64,000 nt of DNA from Pseudoxanthomonas sp. SL93 (GCF_026625825.1 NZ_CP113065.1:3773501-3837500), one strand, 5' to 3'; shown: positions 34,686 to 47,354, counted from the stretch's first letter. Made by a program: numbers and translations. Notes: generated by a model not told the origin, from the sequence alone.

Positions 34686-35408
34686 TCACAGGCGGAATGC
34701 ATCCCCCAGGTAGACCCGACGCACGTCCGGATTGGCCAGCAACGCGTCCGGCGCCCCCTGCGCCAGTACGCTCCCGGCATTGAGGATATACGCCCTGTCA
34801 CAGATTCCCAAGGTTTCGCGGACATTGTGGTCGGTGATCAGCACACCGATGCCGCGGTTCTTGAGGTGTTTGACGATGCGCTGGATCTCGCCGACCGAGA
34901 TGGGGTCGACGCCGGCGAAGGGCTCATCCAGCAGCATCAGGCGGGGCTTGGCGGCCAGCGCGCGGGCGATCTCGCAGCGGCGTCGCTCGCCGCCGGACAG
35001 GCTGGCGCCCAGCTGGTCGGCCACGTGGCTGATCTGGAGTTCATCCAGCAGGGAGGCCAGTTCGCGGTCGATGCCGGCGGCGTCCAGGTCCTCGCGCAGT
35101 TCCAGCACCAGACGGATGTTGTCCGACACGCTGAGCTTGCGGAATACCGACGGTTCCTGCGGCAGGTAACCCACGCCCAGCTTGGCGCGTCGGTACATCG
35201 GTTCGGCGGTGATGTCCTGGCCGTCCAGCTCGATGCTGCCGGCGTCGGCGGCCACCAGGCCGACGATCATGTAGAAGCAGGTCGTCTTGCCGGCGCCATT
35301 GGGGCCCAGCAGGCCGACCACTTCGCCAGCCTCGAGGGTCAGCCCGAAGTCGCCGACGACTTCGCGTTGCTTGTAGCGCTTGCGCAGGCCCTTGGCGGTC
35401 AGCATCAC
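34686..35408 (-). CDS. lptB: Lipopolysaccharide export ABC transporter ATPase LptB
   Basis: A 240-residue cytoplasmic ATPase which, as a dimer with LptF/LptG, extracts LPS from the inner membrane. Walker A is [13 protein letters not shown] (about 37-49), the signature is [15 protein letters not shown], Walker [14 protein letters not shown], and the His switch DHNVRETL. The interface Lpt residues are normal. It overlaps the stop of lptA in an ATGA. lptF/lptG are not in this window. Confidence 0.98.
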   Translation of the reverse strand: MMLTAKGLRKRYKQREVVGDFGLTLEAGEVVGLLGPNGAGKTTCFYMIVGLVAADAGSIELDGQDITAEPMYRRAKLGVGYLPQEPSVFRKLSVSDNIRLVLELREDLDAAGIDRELASLLDELQISHVADQLGASLSGGERRRCEIARALAAKPRLMLLDEPFAGVDPISVGEIQRIVKHLKNRGIGVLITDHNVRETLGICDRAYILNAGSVLAQGAPDALLANPDVRRVYLGDAFRL

Positions 35409-35914
35409 TTCTTGCCCTGTGCCGCCGGCGCCGACTTCGGCTGGATGACGGTGCGCACGCGGCTGCCGTCGCCACCGCTCTGGATGTTGCCGGTGACCGT
35501 GTTGTAGACCATGCGCTGGCCACTGTTGGCGCCGCGGTCGGATTTCACCGTGTAGTTGCCGATGAAGGTGATGGTCTCGTTGGTCATGTCGTATTCCACG
35601 CGGTCGGCCTGCGCATCCATCCAGCTGCCGTCGTCCAGCTGCTGCCGCATCTTGACCTGCTTGCCGGTGAAGATGGCTTTGGACAATTCACCGTTCCGGC
35701 GGATGATTTCCGCGCGTGCGGCATTGATCGCCAGGCTGCCCTGGCTGAGCGCCACGTTGCCACCGAGGACCGTCGTGCCGTCCCCGTTGACGATGCCCGA
35801 CTGGGAGTCGGATTCGATGTTCATGGCCTGGTTGCGGTCGGACGACTTGGCCACCCCTTCTGCGGCAGGCAGCAGTAGCAGCAGCGCGGCACTAGCGAGC
35901 AGAACGCGGTTCAT
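35405..35914 (-). CDS. lptA: Lipopolysaccharide transport periplasmic protein LptA
   Basis: A 169-residue periplasmic bridge protein that polymerises between LptC and LptD to carry LPS. A signal peptide (about 1-22, [14 protein letters not shown]) precedes an OstA-like beta-jellyroll with [39 protein letters not shown], the family core. The C-terminus is a short basic Ala/Pro/Lys tail. The gene overlaps the end of lptC by 23 bases and the start of lptB by 4, as a tightly packed unit. Confidence 0.95.
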   Translation of the reverse strand: MNRVLLASAALLLLLPAAEGVAKSSDRNQAMNIESDSQSGIVNGDGTTVLGGNVALSQGSLAINAARAEIIRRNGELSKAIFTGKQVKMRQQLDDGSWMDAQADRVEYDMTNETITFIGNYTVKSDRGANSGQRMVYNTVTGNIQSGGDGSRVRTVIQPKSAPAAQGKK

Positions 35915-36455
35915 AGATAGATTTCACCTGGGATTTGAGTTCGTATGCCTTGGTCTTGAGGTTCATCTCAAAACCACGCCCGCTCAGTCTAGAGCCTGGC
36001 TGGGTAAGGGTCACGAGATCGTCGCTGGTCGCGAGGTCCCGATTCGGGAAGACGTTGAGTTGCTCGGTACGGAATTCGGCGGTCTGGGCGCTGCCCTTCG
36101 GCGGCGTGCCATGCACGTCGCCGCGCAGGCGCAGCTCCTCGCCCTTGGCGGCCAGCCAGCCGGTCTTGGCGCGCAGTTCCCAGGAGCGGCCTTCCTCTTC
36201 CGGCAGCAGGAACAGCGGCGTGGTGATGGAGAACGTCTGGTCGACCGGATTGCGCGCCATCTCCGGCGCACGCACCGCGACGGCTTCCACGCCTTCGCTG
36301 TTGAGGGCGATCATCTCGAAATCGCGCATGACGTAATCCGAGCGGTCGGCGACCACGCGGTCCGGTTCGGGTATGTCGCGATTCTTCCACGCCGACCAGC
36401 CGCTGACGATGGCGGCCAGCAGCAGCACCAGACCCAGGGTGGTACGCCAGCTCAT
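35892..36455 (-). CDS. lptC: Lipopolysaccharide export protein LptC
   Basis: A 187-residue bitopic protein. One N-terminal helix (TTLGLVLLLAAIVSGWSAW, about 5-23) anchors it in the inner membrane; the periplasmic part is the LptC jellyroll, with YVMRDFEMIALNSEGV and LRGDVHGTPPKGSAQTAEFRTEQLNVFPNRDLATSDDLVTL, which receives LPS from LptBFG and passes it to LptA. ATG 36455 overlaps the kdsC stop (ATGA). Length is typical. Confidence 0.94.
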   Translation of the reverse strand: MSWRTTLGLVLLLAAIVSGWSAWKNRDIPEPDRVVADRSDYVMRDFEMIALNSEGVEAVAVRAPEMARNPVDQTFSITTPLFLLPEEEGRSWELRAKTGWLAAKGEELRLRGDVHGTPPKGSAQTAEFRTEQLNVFPNRDLATSDDLVTLTQPGSRLSGRGFEMNLKTKAYELKSQVKSIYEPRSAR

Positions 36456-36997
36456 GCGGTCACGCCTTCGAACGAGGGGGCATGCCCTTGCGACGCCAGG
36501 ATCAGGTCGCAGGCTTCGCGCGCCGCGCCCTCGCCGCCAGTACTGCGGGTGCGCCAGTGCGCATGGGCCGCCGTCCACGCATGTGCATTGGCCGGCACGA
36601 TGCCCAGCCCCACCGCCTGCAGCGGCGGTACGTCGGGCAGGTCGTCGCCCATGAAGGCGACCTCGTCGAGCGAGATGCCCAGGCCGGCGCACAACGTCTT
36701 CACCTGCGCCAGCTTGTCCTTGACCCCCGTGAAGACCTGCACCCCCAGCTCGCGTCCGCGCGCCACGGCCACGGTGCCGCCGCGGGCGGTGATGAAGGCG
36801 ACCTCGATGCCGGCGCGCTTCAGCAGCACCAGGCCCTGGCCATCCTGCACATGGAACGCTTTCTGTTCGCGTCCGTCGCCGTCCAGGTACAGGCGGCCGT
36901 CGGTCAGGGTGCCGTCCACGTCGAAACAGGCCAGCCGGACGCGCGAGGCGCGGGCGATCAGGTCTTCGTCAAGGGCGTGCAGATGGGAGAGGGGCAT
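36452..36997 (-). CDS. kdsC: 3-deoxy-D-manno-octulosonate 8-phosphate phosphatase
   Basis: A 181-residue HAD phosphatase that removes phosphate from Kdo-8-phosphate in the synthesis of the LPS inner-core sugar Kdo. HAD motif I is CFDVDGTLTDG, motif II the Thr in FITARGG, motif III Lys in GVKDKLAQ, and motif IV MGDDLPD. No cap domain, as for the family. The start is ATG 36997 (a TTG precedes it). It lies between kdsD and lptC. Confidence 0.96.
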   Translation of the reverse strand: MPLSHLHALDEDLIARASRVRLACFDVDGTLTDGRLYLDGDGREQKAFHVQDGQGLVLLKRAGIEVAFITARGGTVAVARGRELGVQVFTGVKDKLAQVKTLCAGLGISLDEVAFMGDDLPDVPPLQAVGLGIVPANAHAWTAAHAHWRTRSTGGEGAAREACDLILASQGHAPSFEGVTA

Positions 36998-37050
36998 CAA
37001 GGGGTTTCGAGAGGAGAAGTCGGACGGGGGAAATGAACGCGCGAATGCGG

Positions 37051-38055
37051 TTACACCACGCGGGCCCGCAACAGGTCATGAATATTGAGGGCGCCGACCG
37101 GGCGCTGTTCAGCGTCCACCACGATCAGGCCGCTGATCTGGTGGGCCTCCATGAGTTGCGCCGCTTCCACGGCCAGCTGGTCGGCGCCGATGGTCTTCGG
37201 CTGCCGCGTCATGACCTCGCCGATGCGGGTGCCGCGGAGGTCCAGCGACGGGTTGTCGAGCGTGCGGCGCAGGTCGCCGTCGGTGAACAGGCCCACCAAC
37301 CGGCCAGCGTCATCGACCACCGCGGTCATGCCCAGGCGCTTGCGGCTCATCTCCACCAGCGCTTCGCTCAGGGTCGCGCCCTGGTCGATGCGGGGTACAT
37401 CGTCGCCCGCGTGCATCACGTCGGTGATGTGCAGCAGCAGGCGGCGCCCCAGGCTGCCGGCGGGATGCGAGCGGGCGAAGTCGTCGGCCGTGAAGCCGCG
37501 GGCATCCAGCAGGGCCACCGCCAGTGCATCGCCCATCGCCAGCGAGGCGGTCGTGCTGCTGGTGGGTGCCAGATCCAGCGGACAGGCCTCGGCCGGCACG
37601 CTGACGTCCAGATGCAGGTCGGCCTCGCGGGCCAGGGTGGACTGCGGGCGGCCGGTCATGGCGATGACCGTGTTGCCCTGGCGCTTCAGCACCGGCAGCA
37701 GCATCAGCACTTCGTCCGATTCGCCGGAGTACGAGAGCGCCAGCACCACGTCGGCATCGGTGATCATGCCCAGGTCGCCGTGGCCGGCTTCGCCGGGGTG
37801 CACGTAGAAGGCCGGGGTACCGGTGGAGGCTAGGGTCGCGGCGATCTTGCGCGCGATGTGGCCCGACTTGCCCATGCCGGTGCAGACCACGCGGCCATGG
37901 CTGTCTAGGATGGCCTGGCACACCGCCGAGAATCCGCCATCGATGCGGGCCGCCAGCGCGTCCAGCGCGCGGGCCTCGATCTGGATCACGCGGCGGCCGC
38001 TTTCGGCCAGGCTGGTGGCGGAAACGGTCTCGGTCCGGGGAAGCGTCTGGGGCAT
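37051..38055 (-). CDS. kdsD: Arabinose-5-phosphate isomerase
   Basis: A 334-residue KdsD that converts ribulose 5-phosphate to D-arabinose 5-phosphate, the first step of Kdo synthesis. An N-terminal SIS domain (about 45-180) contains CTGMGKSGHIARKIAATLASTG and ALSYSGESDE, and two CBS domains follow (about 210-330, with MHAGDDVPRIDQGATLSEALVEM and GLIVVDAEQRPVGALNIHDL). It starts the long leftward operon to mgtE and is divergent from ibaG, separated by 53 bases. Confidence 0.97.
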   Translation of the reverse strand: MPQTLPRTETVSATSLAESGRRVIQIEARALDALAARIDGGFSAVCQAILDSHGRVVCTGMGKSGHIARKIAATLASTGTPAFYVHPGEAGHGDLGMITDADVVLALSYSGESDEVLMLLPVLKRQGNTVIAMTGRPQSTLAREADLHLDVSVPAEACPLDLAPTSSTTASLAMGDALAVALLDARGFTADDFARSHPAGSLGRRLLLHITDVMHAGDDVPRIDQGATLSEALVEMSRKRLGMTAVVDDAGRLVGLFTDGDLRRTLDNPSLDLRGTRIGEVMTRQPKTIGADQLAVEAAQLMEAHQISGLIVVDAEQRPVGALNIHDLLRARVV

Positions 38056-38108
38056 GCGGAGGCCGGCGCCAAGGGTAGAATGGACCCGTATTTTATTAGG
38101 AAAGCCCG

Positions 38109-38339
38109 TTGGACGCCGAAACCATCCGTAAATTGATCGAATCCGGCCTGCCGGGCGCCCGTGCCGACGTGCGGGGCGACGATGGTGTCCACTTCGAGGC
38201 GACAGTCGTGTCAGAGGCCTTCCGCGGCAAGCTGCCGCTGGTCCGGCACCGGCTGGTCTACGCCACCCTGGGCGACCTGATGGGTGGCGCCATCCATGCG
38301 CTGGCCCTGAAAACGGTGACGCCCGAAGAAGTCGCCTGA
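38109..38339 (+). CDS. ibaG: BolA/IbaG family protein
   Basis: A 76-residue BolA-fold protein of the IbaG subgroup, which with monothiol glutaredoxins handles iron-sulfur clusters. The typical pattern is IRKLIESGLPGARADVRGDDGVHFEATVVSEAFRGKLPLVRHRLVY with the conserved His ligand, and ALALKTVTPEE at the end. It starts with TTG 38109, preceded by AGGA at a suitable distance and by a TAGAAT box at 38076-38081. IbaG genes usually stand directly before murA; here a DUF4034 gene intervenes. Confidence 0.92.
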   Translation: MDAETIRKLIESGLPGARADVRGDDGVHFEATVVSEAFRGKLPLVRHRLVYATLGDLMGGAIHALALKTVTPEEVA

Positions 38340-38386
38340 CCGGCGGCGTCGTGTCCATGCTCCATCCACTCCGGGGGGAAGAGGTC

Positions 38387-41605
<3,219 letters not shown>

Positions 41606-41608
41606 AAG

Positions 41609-41637
41609 AAAAAGCCCGGCATTGCCGGGCTTTTTTT
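41609..41637. terminator. Bidirectional Rho-independent terminator
   Basis: AAAAAGCCCGGC and GCCGGGCTTTTTTT surround a 3-base loop; T tracts follow on both strands. It terminates the murA-EF-hand unit on the plus strand and the DUF3108 genes on the minus strand, whose last stop is at 41655. Confidence 0.92.
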
Positions 41638-41654
41638 CGGGTGAGGCGTGCGTG

Positions 41655-42338
41655 TCACCGCCATGATGTCAGCTGCAGCCGAAAGGTTTCGCTGCCGCCC
41701 TCGCGTTGCACGATGCGTACGGGTGTGGGCACGCCTGCGGCGACCCAGACCGTCGTCTGCTTGTCACCCGCCACCTGCACTGCCCGTGAGGTGTCCAGCG
41801 TACGGCCCGCGACGACCAGCTTTTCACGGCCGACCACACGATAACTGAGGGGCTTGGCGCGGCCGTTCTCGACCAGCCGGTAGCTCACGGCGTTGCGACC
41901 GGCCCCCACGTCGCGTACCAGCGCAAGATTGACCAGCAGCGCATCCATGTCCCCCGGTCGCAGGGGGATAGGGCCGGCGCGGTGGGGTTTCACGTCGCCA
42001 CTCCAGCGCGCCTGCAGTGCCTTCCAGTTGTAGTGGGTGATGATCGACCGGGTCTTCATCAGGTAGGTGGAGCGGTCGCTGCCACCGACGGGACGGTAGC
42101 GGCCCGCGGCGTCTTCGAACACCGTGGCTTGGCTGAGGTTGGCGGCGGCGTTGCGGATGCCCATGGCGTACGTCCAGCGGTTGCCCTGTCGGGTCAGCGT
42201 CATGGAACCACCCGCGGAAATGCCCTTGTAGGAGGCGGCGTACTCGGCGCTGAACGGTTTGAGTGCGTGCGCGGGCAGTGCCAGCACCGATGTCCATGCC
42301 AGCAGGGCAAGCATGGTGAGCCGTGGCTTTCTGATCAT
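41655..42338 (-). CDS. DUF3108 domain protein (third of three)
   Basis: A 227-residue exported protein (signal peptide about 1-25 ending ALPAHA) with a DUF3108 body: a start KPFSAEYAASYKG, then YLMKTRSIITHYNWKALQARWSGDVK, DMDALLVNLALVRDVGAG, and the ending VWVAAGVPTPVRIVQREGG. It is the last of three paralogues in tandem. The family is secreted and probably periplasmic, with a beta-rich fold, but has no known function. It follows the second copy by 49 bases. The terminator at 41609 lies after it. Confidence 0.88.
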   Translation of the reverse strand: MIRKPRLTMLALLAWTSVLALPAHALKPFSAEYAASYKGISAGGSMTLTRQGNRWTYAMGIRNAAANLSQATVFEDAAGRYRPVGGSDRSTYLMKTRSIITHYNWKALQARWSGDVKPHRAGPIPLRPGDMDALLVNLALVRDVGAGRNAVSYRLVENGRAKPLSYRVVGREKLVVAGRTLDTSRAVQVAGDKQTTVWVAAGVPTPVRIVQREGGSETFRLQLTSWR

Positions 42339-42387
42339 GCGGACATCCTTGTCGTGGTGGCGAAGTGAGAACGCTTGGACGGAGCCG

Positions 42388-43083
42388 TCAGCGCCAGGAC
42401 TTCAGCTGCAGGTCGATGGCGTCCTGGCCGTTCTCGCGCTGCAGGATGCGCGCGGGCACCGGCATGTCCGGCACGATCCAGACGATGGTCTGCTTGTCGC
42501 CATCGGTGCGGATGACCTTGGTGGCGCTTTGCGGCTTGCCGCCGACGGTGATGTTTTCCTTGCCGGCGACCTGATAGGTCATCGGCTTGGCACGCCCGTT
42601 CTCGACCATGCGGTAGTTCAGCGGCTTGCCCGCGGCGACATCGCGCACGATGGCCAGGTTGACCAGCAGCGCGTCCATGTCGCCGGCCTGCAGCTTCACC
42701 GGTCCGGCGCGATCGGGCTTGACGTCACCCGACCAGGTGGCCTGTGCCTTGGACCAGTCGTAGACGGTGTTGACGTTCTTCTTCTTGATCAGCAGGCGCG
42801 ACGCGTCGGTGCTGGACAGCGGGCGCAGGCGGCCGTCCTGTTCGTCGAACACGGTGCGCTGGCTCAGGTCCACGGCCTGGTTGCGCACGGTGAGCGTATA
42901 CAGCCAGCGGTTGTTGGCCTGCGGCGCGACCACCATCTGGCCTTCGCCCACCATGCCCAGCGCACTGGCCTGGTACTGTGCGGTGAACGCTTCCACGGCC
43001 AGCGCGGGCGCACTGGTGGCGCCCAGCAATGCGGCGACGCCCAGCAGGCGGACGGAACGAAGAGTAGGGATGTTCATGCTCAT
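42388..43083 (-). CDS. DUF3108 domain protein (second of three)
   Basis: A 231-residue DUF3108 protein with signal peptide ending APALA (about 30). Like the downstream copy it has AFTAQYQASALGM at the mature start, KNVNTVYDWSKAQATWSGDVKPDRAGPV, LQAGDMDALLVNLAIVRDV and IVWIVPDMPVPARILQREN. It is closest in sequence to the copy at 41655, suggesting a more recent duplication. ATG 43083 overlaps the stop of the first copy (ATGA). Confidence 0.88.
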   Translation of the reverse strand: MSMNIPTLRSVRLLGVAALLGATSAPALAVEAFTAQYQASALGMVGEGQMVVAPQANNRWLYTLTVRNQAVDLSQRTVFDEQDGRLRPLSSTDASRLLIKKKNVNTVYDWSKAQATWSGDVKPDRAGPVKLQAGDMDALLVNLAIVRDVAAGKPLNYRMVENGRAKPMTYQVAGKENITVGGKPQSATKVIRTDGDKQTIVWIVPDMPVPARILQRENGQDAIDLQLKSWR

Positions 43084-43808
43084 GGCACTCCTTGGTATTC
43101 GACCAGGCGCAGGTCGATGGTGTCCTGGCCGTTTTCCCGCTGCAGGATGCGCACGGGGGTGGGCACGCCGTCGGCGACCCAGAAAATCGTTTCGTCATTG
43201 CCGCCGTTGGTGCGGTTGACGCGCAACGCACTGTAACTCAGCTCTTCCACCGCGATGGTCTCGGGCTCGGCGGCGACCACGTACTGGTAATCGCGCACGC
43301 GGCCGTTGTCCACCACGCGGTAGTTCAGGGCGCGCCCCGGCGCCGCGTCGCGGATGACGGCCAGGTTCATCAACAGCGCGCTCATGTCGCCCGGCTGCAG
43401 CGGCAGCGGCGCGCGGCGGTTCTTCTTGATGTCACCCTGCCACTGCGCGGTCTTTGCACGCCAGTCGTAGGTGCCAACCATCTTCTTGCCCATCAGCAGC
43501 GCGTGGCGGACGGTGGCCTGGCTGAGCGGGCGGAAGTCCTCGCCCACCGTGTCGAACACCGTGCTCTGCTCGATGTTCAAGCCGGCCAGCCGCGCGAAAC
43601 CGCGCGTGCCCTTCACGCCCAGGTCGATCTGCCACTGGTCACCGCTTCGCGGCGCCACCTTCATGCTGGCGCTGCCTGCCAGCTTGCCCTCGTTGTAGGC
43701 CTGATAGCTGGCCACGAACGGCTCCAGCGCCCGGGCGGGCGCAGCGAGTCCGGCCAGTGACAGGCCAAGCAACAGGGCAGGCAACGGTGAGGGCATCCAG
43801 GGGGTCAC
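43080..43808 (-). CDS. DUF3108 domain protein (first of three)
   Basis: A 242-residue DUF3108 protein with a signal peptide (LLLGLSLAGLAAPARA, about 10-27). It shares EPFVASYQAYNEGK, YDWRAKTAQWQGDIKKN, PLQPGDMSALLMNLAVIRDA and VADGVPTPVRILQREN with the two following copies but is more divergent. It overlaps the end of purN by 4 bases, so it is translated with the purine gene, a placement common in xanthomonads, and overlaps the next copy by 4. Confidence 0.88.
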   Translation of the reverse strand: MTPWMPSPLPALLLGLSLAGLAAPARALEPFVASYQAYNEGKLAGSASMKVAPRSGDQWQIDLGVKGTRGFARLAGLNIEQSTVFDTVGEDFRPLSQATVRHALLMGKKMVGTYDWRAKTAQWQGDIKKNRRAPLPLQPGDMSALLMNLAVIRDAAPGRALNYRVVDNGRVRDYQYVVAAEPETIAVEELSYSALRVNRTNGGNDETIFWVADGVPTPVRILQRENGQDTIDLRLVEYQGVP

Positions 43809-44458
43809 GGATTCAAACGGTCGGTTGAATCTAGGAGGAGGGGATTTAATAGCGGCTGACCGTGACAGAGCGTGATGTCGCCCTGTTCAGCCAGCGCGCC
43901 GGTCGCCGCCAGCCGCAGCACCGCGACCAGCAGTGCGTGTTCACGCGGAAGCAGGCGCGCCGCCAGCGTTTCGGGCGTGTCGTCGGCCAGGATGGGTACC
44001 CGAACCTGGGCAATGACGGCGCCGGCGTCCAGTTCAGGTATGACGAAGTGGACGCTGGCGCCGTGGTCGGCATCGCGCGCCTCCAGCGCGCGCGCGTGGG
44101 TGTGCAGCCCGCGGTAGCGGGGCAGCAGCGAGGGGTGGATGTTCAGCAGTCGGCCGCGGAACCGGGCGATGAGCGCATCACCCAGGATGCGCATGTAGCC
44201 GGCACACACCACCCAGTCCGGCCGCACCGCGTCGATGGCCTGCGCCAGCGCGTCCTCGTAGGCGGTCTTGTCCGGGAAGCCCGAGGGCCGGCGGCTCCAG
44301 CGCAGGGGCTCCGGCACCTGCTGCAACGCCGGCGCAGCGGGCCTGTCGGAGAACACGCCCACGACCTCGGCATCCAGCGTGCCCCGCCGGATCGCTTCGA
44401 GGATGGCCTGCAGGTTGCTGCCCCGGCCGGAGGCCAGCACCGCGATGCGGGCGGTCAT
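43805..44458 (-). CDS. purN: Phosphoribosylglycinamide formyltransferase
   Basis: A 217-residue PurN, which formylates GAR with 10-formyl-tetrahydrofolate in purine synthesis. The N-terminal ASGRGSNLQAI phosphate site, the catalytic-loop NIHPSLLPRYRGLHTH with the active His and Asn, and the Asp in GASVHFVIPELDAGAVI are present. It overlaps the DUF2238 gene upstream by 4 bases and the first DUF3108 gene downstream by 4. Order purM-DUF2238-purN. Confidence 0.97.
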   Translation of the reverse strand: MTARIAVLASGRGSNLQAILEAIRRGTLDAEVVGVFSDRPAAPALQQVPEPLRWSRRPSGFPDKTAYEDALAQAIDAVRPDWVVCAGYMRILGDALIARFRGRLLNIHPSLLPRYRGLHTHARALEARDADHGASVHFVIPELDAGAVIAQVRVPILADDTPETLAARLLPREHALLVAVLRLAATGALAEQGDITLCHGQPLLNPLLLDSTDRLNP

Positions 44459-45075
44459 CGACGTGTCTTCCCGCGCTCGCCGCGGGCCAGCGGCCACACC
44501 AGCAGCGCGCCCAGGGTGGCCAGCAGCATGTCGGCATGCGCGTCCCAGCTGTCGCCCTGTTGCCCGTTGTAGGACTCGGCGGCCTCGGGTGACAGGGTCA
44601 GGGCGATGCCCCATTCCAGCCACTCGTAGATCAGGCTGCTGCACATGATCAGCATCACCGCCAGCGTGAAGGCGTGACCCGCCGACAGGCGTGGCCAGCG
44701 CTGGCGCAGCCAATGCCAGAGGGCCGGCGTGAAGCAGACCCCGTACATCAGGTGGATGAAGCGGTCGAAGTGGTTGCGCTGCCAGCCGAAGGCCTGTGCC
44801 GGCGACCAGCCGGTGAGCGAATGCAACCAGGCATCGTAGGGAACGTAGGAATACAGCCAGCGCGCCCCGATGCAGTGCGCGACGATGAAGGCGCAGATCA
44901 GGACGAAGTGGGACGGACGCAGCGGCCAGCGCCGGTCATGCCACCACAGCCAGGCCAGGCCCAACACGGTCAGGCTGCTGTGCATGCCCTGTTCCAGCGG
45001 CCAGCGCGGCGCGATCCAGCTGGCGATGAACACCGCCAGCGTCACTCCGAAGGCGAGTCCCTTGCTGCGCGGCAT
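44455..45075 (-). CDS. DUF2238 (YjdF-like) membrane protein
   Basis: A 206-residue membrane protein with about six helices (for example FGVTLAVFIASWIAP, SLTVLGLAWLWW, FVLICAFIVAHCIGARWLYSYVPY, HAFTLAVMLIMCSSLIYEWLEWGIAL, LLATLGALLVWPLA). The DUF2238 signature is RNHFDRFIHLMYG and the acidic QQGDSWDAHADM stretch before the last helix. Function unknown. The start is taken as ATG 45075; a GTG at 45108 would overlap the purM stop at 45083. It lies inside the purMN operon. Confidence 0.85.
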   Translation of the reverse strand: MPRSKGLAFGVTLAVFIASWIAPRWPLEQGMHSSLTVLGLAWLWWHDRRWPLRPSHFVLICAFIVAHCIGARWLYSYVPYDAWLHSLTGWSPAQAFGWQRNHFDRFIHLMYGVCFTPALWHWLRQRWPRLSAGHAFTLAVMLIMCSSLIYEWLEWGIALTLSPEAAESYNGQQGDSWDAHADMLLATLGALLVWPLARGERGKTRR

Positions 45076-45082
45076 GCCGCGC

Positions 45083-46099
45083 TCAGCCGATCCGGACGCG
45101 TTCGCCACTCGTGGCCGCCACCACCTGGCCGATCTGCCAGTGCGCCAGCTGCAGGCGGGCCAGGTCGGCCTGGACGGCCGGCAGCTGGTCGGGCGCCACC
45201 ACCAGCACGAACCCGATGCCGCAGTTGAAGGTGCGCCACATCTCGGTGTTCTCCACCGCGCCTTCGCGCTGCAGCCAGTCGAACACCGGCGGCAGGGCCC
45301 AGGCGCCCGCGTCGATCTCCAGGCCGAGGCCGTCAGGGATCACGCGGATGATGTTCTCGGTCAGGCCGCCGCCGGTGATGTGGGCCATGGCGTGCAGGTC
45401 ATGGGCCTTCAGCAGCTCGAGGATGGGCTTCACGTACAGGGTGGTCGGCGCCATCAGTGCATCGGCCAGCTTCACGCCGCCCACGTCGATGTCGGCCGGG
45501 CGGCCCGCGCGGTCATAGATGCGGCGCACCAGCGAATAGCCATTCGAATGCGGCCCGCTGGACGCGATGCCCACCAGCACGTCGCCGCTACGCACCTTGC
45601 TGCCATCGAGCAGTTGCGATTTCTCCACCGCGGCCACGCAGAAGCCGGCCAGGTCGTATTCGCCAGGGCCGTACATGTCGGGCATTTCCGCCGTCTCGCC
45701 GCCGATCAGCGCGCAGCCGGACAGTTCGCAGCCGCGGGCGATGCCGCCGACCACGGCCACCGTGGTGTCCACGTCGAGCTTGCCGGTGGCGAAGTAGTCC
45801 AGGAAGAACAGCGGCTCGGCGCCCTGTACCAGCACATCGTTGACGCACATCGCCACCAGGTCGATGCCGATGGTGTCGTGGCGGCCCAGCTGCTGGGCCA
45901 GCTTCAGCTTGGTGCCCACGCCGTCGGTGCCGGAGACCAGCACCGGCTCGCGGTACTTGCCCGACAGGTCGAACAGCGCGCCGAAGCCGCCCAGGCCGCC
46001 CATCACCTCCGGCCGGAAGCTGCGCTTGACCAGCGGCTTGATGCGTTCGACCAGCTCGTTGCCGGCGTCGATGTCGACACCCGCGTCTCGATAGGTCAT
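45083..46099 (-). CDS. purM: Phosphoribosylformylglycinamidine cyclo-ligase
   Basis: A 338-residue AIR synthetase (ATP-dependent closure of the imidazole ring in purine synthesis). Typical regions are [20 protein letters not shown] at the start, [53 protein letters not shown] and [13 protein letters not shown]. The ATG at 46099 is used here; a GTG at 46132 would add 11 residues. First gene of the purM-DUF2238-purN-DUF3108 operon and divergent from the DUF2066 gene. Confidence 0.97.
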   Translation of the reverse strand: MTYRDAGVDIDAGNELVERIKPLVKRSFRPEVMGGLGGFGALFDLSGKYREPVLVSGTDGVGTKLKLAQQLGRHDTIGIDLVAMCVNDVLVQGAEPLFFLDYFATGKLDVDTTVAVVGGIARGCELSGCALIGGETAEMPDMYGPGEYDLAGFCVAAVEKSQLLDGSKVRSGDVLVGIASSGPHSNGYSLVRRIYDRAGRPADIDVGGVKLADALMAPTTLYVKPILELLKAHDLHAMAHITGGGLTENIIRVIPDGLGLEIDAGAWALPPVFDWLQREGAVENTEMWRTFNCGIGFVLVVAPDQLPAVQADLARLQLAHWQIGQVVAATSGERVRIG

Positions 46100-46271
46100 C
46101 GGGGTGGGGGCAGGCGGCGTAGGCTGGGTCACGGGCGGTCGTCGGTGGGGCGGGAGAGGCGTGATTTTAAAGGAATCGGCAGGCGAATCGGTCCTCCTGA
46201 ACGGGCGACGTTGGCGATGGCCGTCCATTCGGGCAACAATTCACACGATCTGCTGAGCACAAGGACGCTCG

Positions 46272-47354
46272 ATGCGCCGTATTCCAGGTATCGCCCTCGT
46301 TGCCACCCTGCTGGCGCTGACACTGTTCGCCAGCCCCTTCGCGCAGGCCCAGTCCGGCCTGCGGACCGAAGGCGATGCGGCCGCGGCGCGCGGCCTCTAC
46401 CAGGCCGAGGTGTCGGTGAACGGACAGGGCGAAGCCGAGCGCCAGGGTGGTTTCGCGCGCGCGCTGGGCACCGTGCTGGGCAAGCTGTCCGGCGACCGTG
46501 GGGCGATGTCGCGCCCGGGCGTGGGCGCCGAACTGCGCAATGCCCGGAATTACGTGGCCAGTTACGACTACCGCCAAGACCAGGGCACGTCGCCGACGGG
46601 CGCACCCACCTTCCGCACCATGCTGGTCGTGCGCTTCGAACCCGATGAAGTCGATGCACTTGCCGGTGCGCTGGGCCTGCCGGTCTGGCCGCAGCCGCGT
46701 CCCAAGCCGGTCGTCTGGCTGGCCATCAACGACGGCAGCGGACCGCGCCTGGTCGGCCTGCCGCAATCAAATGCCGCCCGTCCGCTGTTGAACCGTGCCA
46801 TCGAGCGCGGCTACACCCTGGGCCTCCCTGCCGGAACGGCGGCCGAGCAGGCGCTGGTCGGCGCGATCTGGCGCCAGGATACGGCGGCCGTGGCGCGTGC
46901 CTCGTCGCGTTACAGCCCGCCGATGCAACTGGTGGGCAAGCTGTACCGCGACAAGGGCGGCTGGACAGCGGACTGGGTGTTCGTGGATGCAGGCAAGGTG
47001 CTGGCGAAGTGGTCGGTGAGCGATCCCGATGCCCGCCGCGCCATGTCCGCCGGTGCCGACGGCGCCGCCGATGCGCTGGTGAAACGCTACGGCAAGCGCG
47101 GCAGCGCCGGTCCTGCGGGCACCTATCGCGTCGTCTTCACCGGCATCGCCAGCACCGACGATTACCTGCGCCTGATGGGGCATCTGCAGAAGATGGCCGT
47201 GGTGCGCCGGATCACGCCGGTGCGTGCCAGCGGGGACCTGCTGGAACTGGACCTGGAGCTGGTCTCCGGCATGTCGGGTTTCCGCCGGATGCTGGGCGAT
47301 GATGCACCCTTCACCGGTGGCGAAGGTGAGCCCCCGACCTACCGACTCCGCTGA
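46272..47354 (+). CDS. DUF2066 domain exported protein
   Basis: A 360-residue protein with signal peptide (IALVATLLALTLFASPFAQA, about 7-26) and a DUF2066 body: YQAEVSVNGQGEAERQGGFARALGTVLGKLSGD at the mature start, then VVRFEPDEVDALAGALGLPVW and PKPVVWLAINDG. The C-terminal third (YRVVFTGIASTDDYLRLMGHLQKM) looks like a separate alpha/beta domain. Function unknown; it is regularly followed by an AI-2E family permease and hda, as here. A ribosome site AAGGA precedes ATG 46272. Confidence 0.88.
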   Translation: MRRIPGIALVATLLALTLFASPFAQAQSGLRTEGDAAAARGLYQAEVSVNGQGEAERQGGFARALGTVLGKLSGDRGAMSRPGVGAELRNARNYVASYDYRQDQGTSPTGAPTFRTMLVVRFEPDEVDALAGALGLPVWPQPRPKPVVWLAINDGSGPRLVGLPQSNAARPLLNRAIERGYTLGLPAGTAAEQALVGAIWRQDTAAVARASSRYSPPMQLVGKLYRDKGGWTADWVFVDAGKVLAKWSVSDPDARRAMSAGADGAADALVKRYGKRGSAGPAGTYRVVFTGIASTDDYLRLMGHLQKMAVVRRITPVRASGDLLELDLELVSGMSGFRRMLGDDAPFTGGEGEPPTYRLR

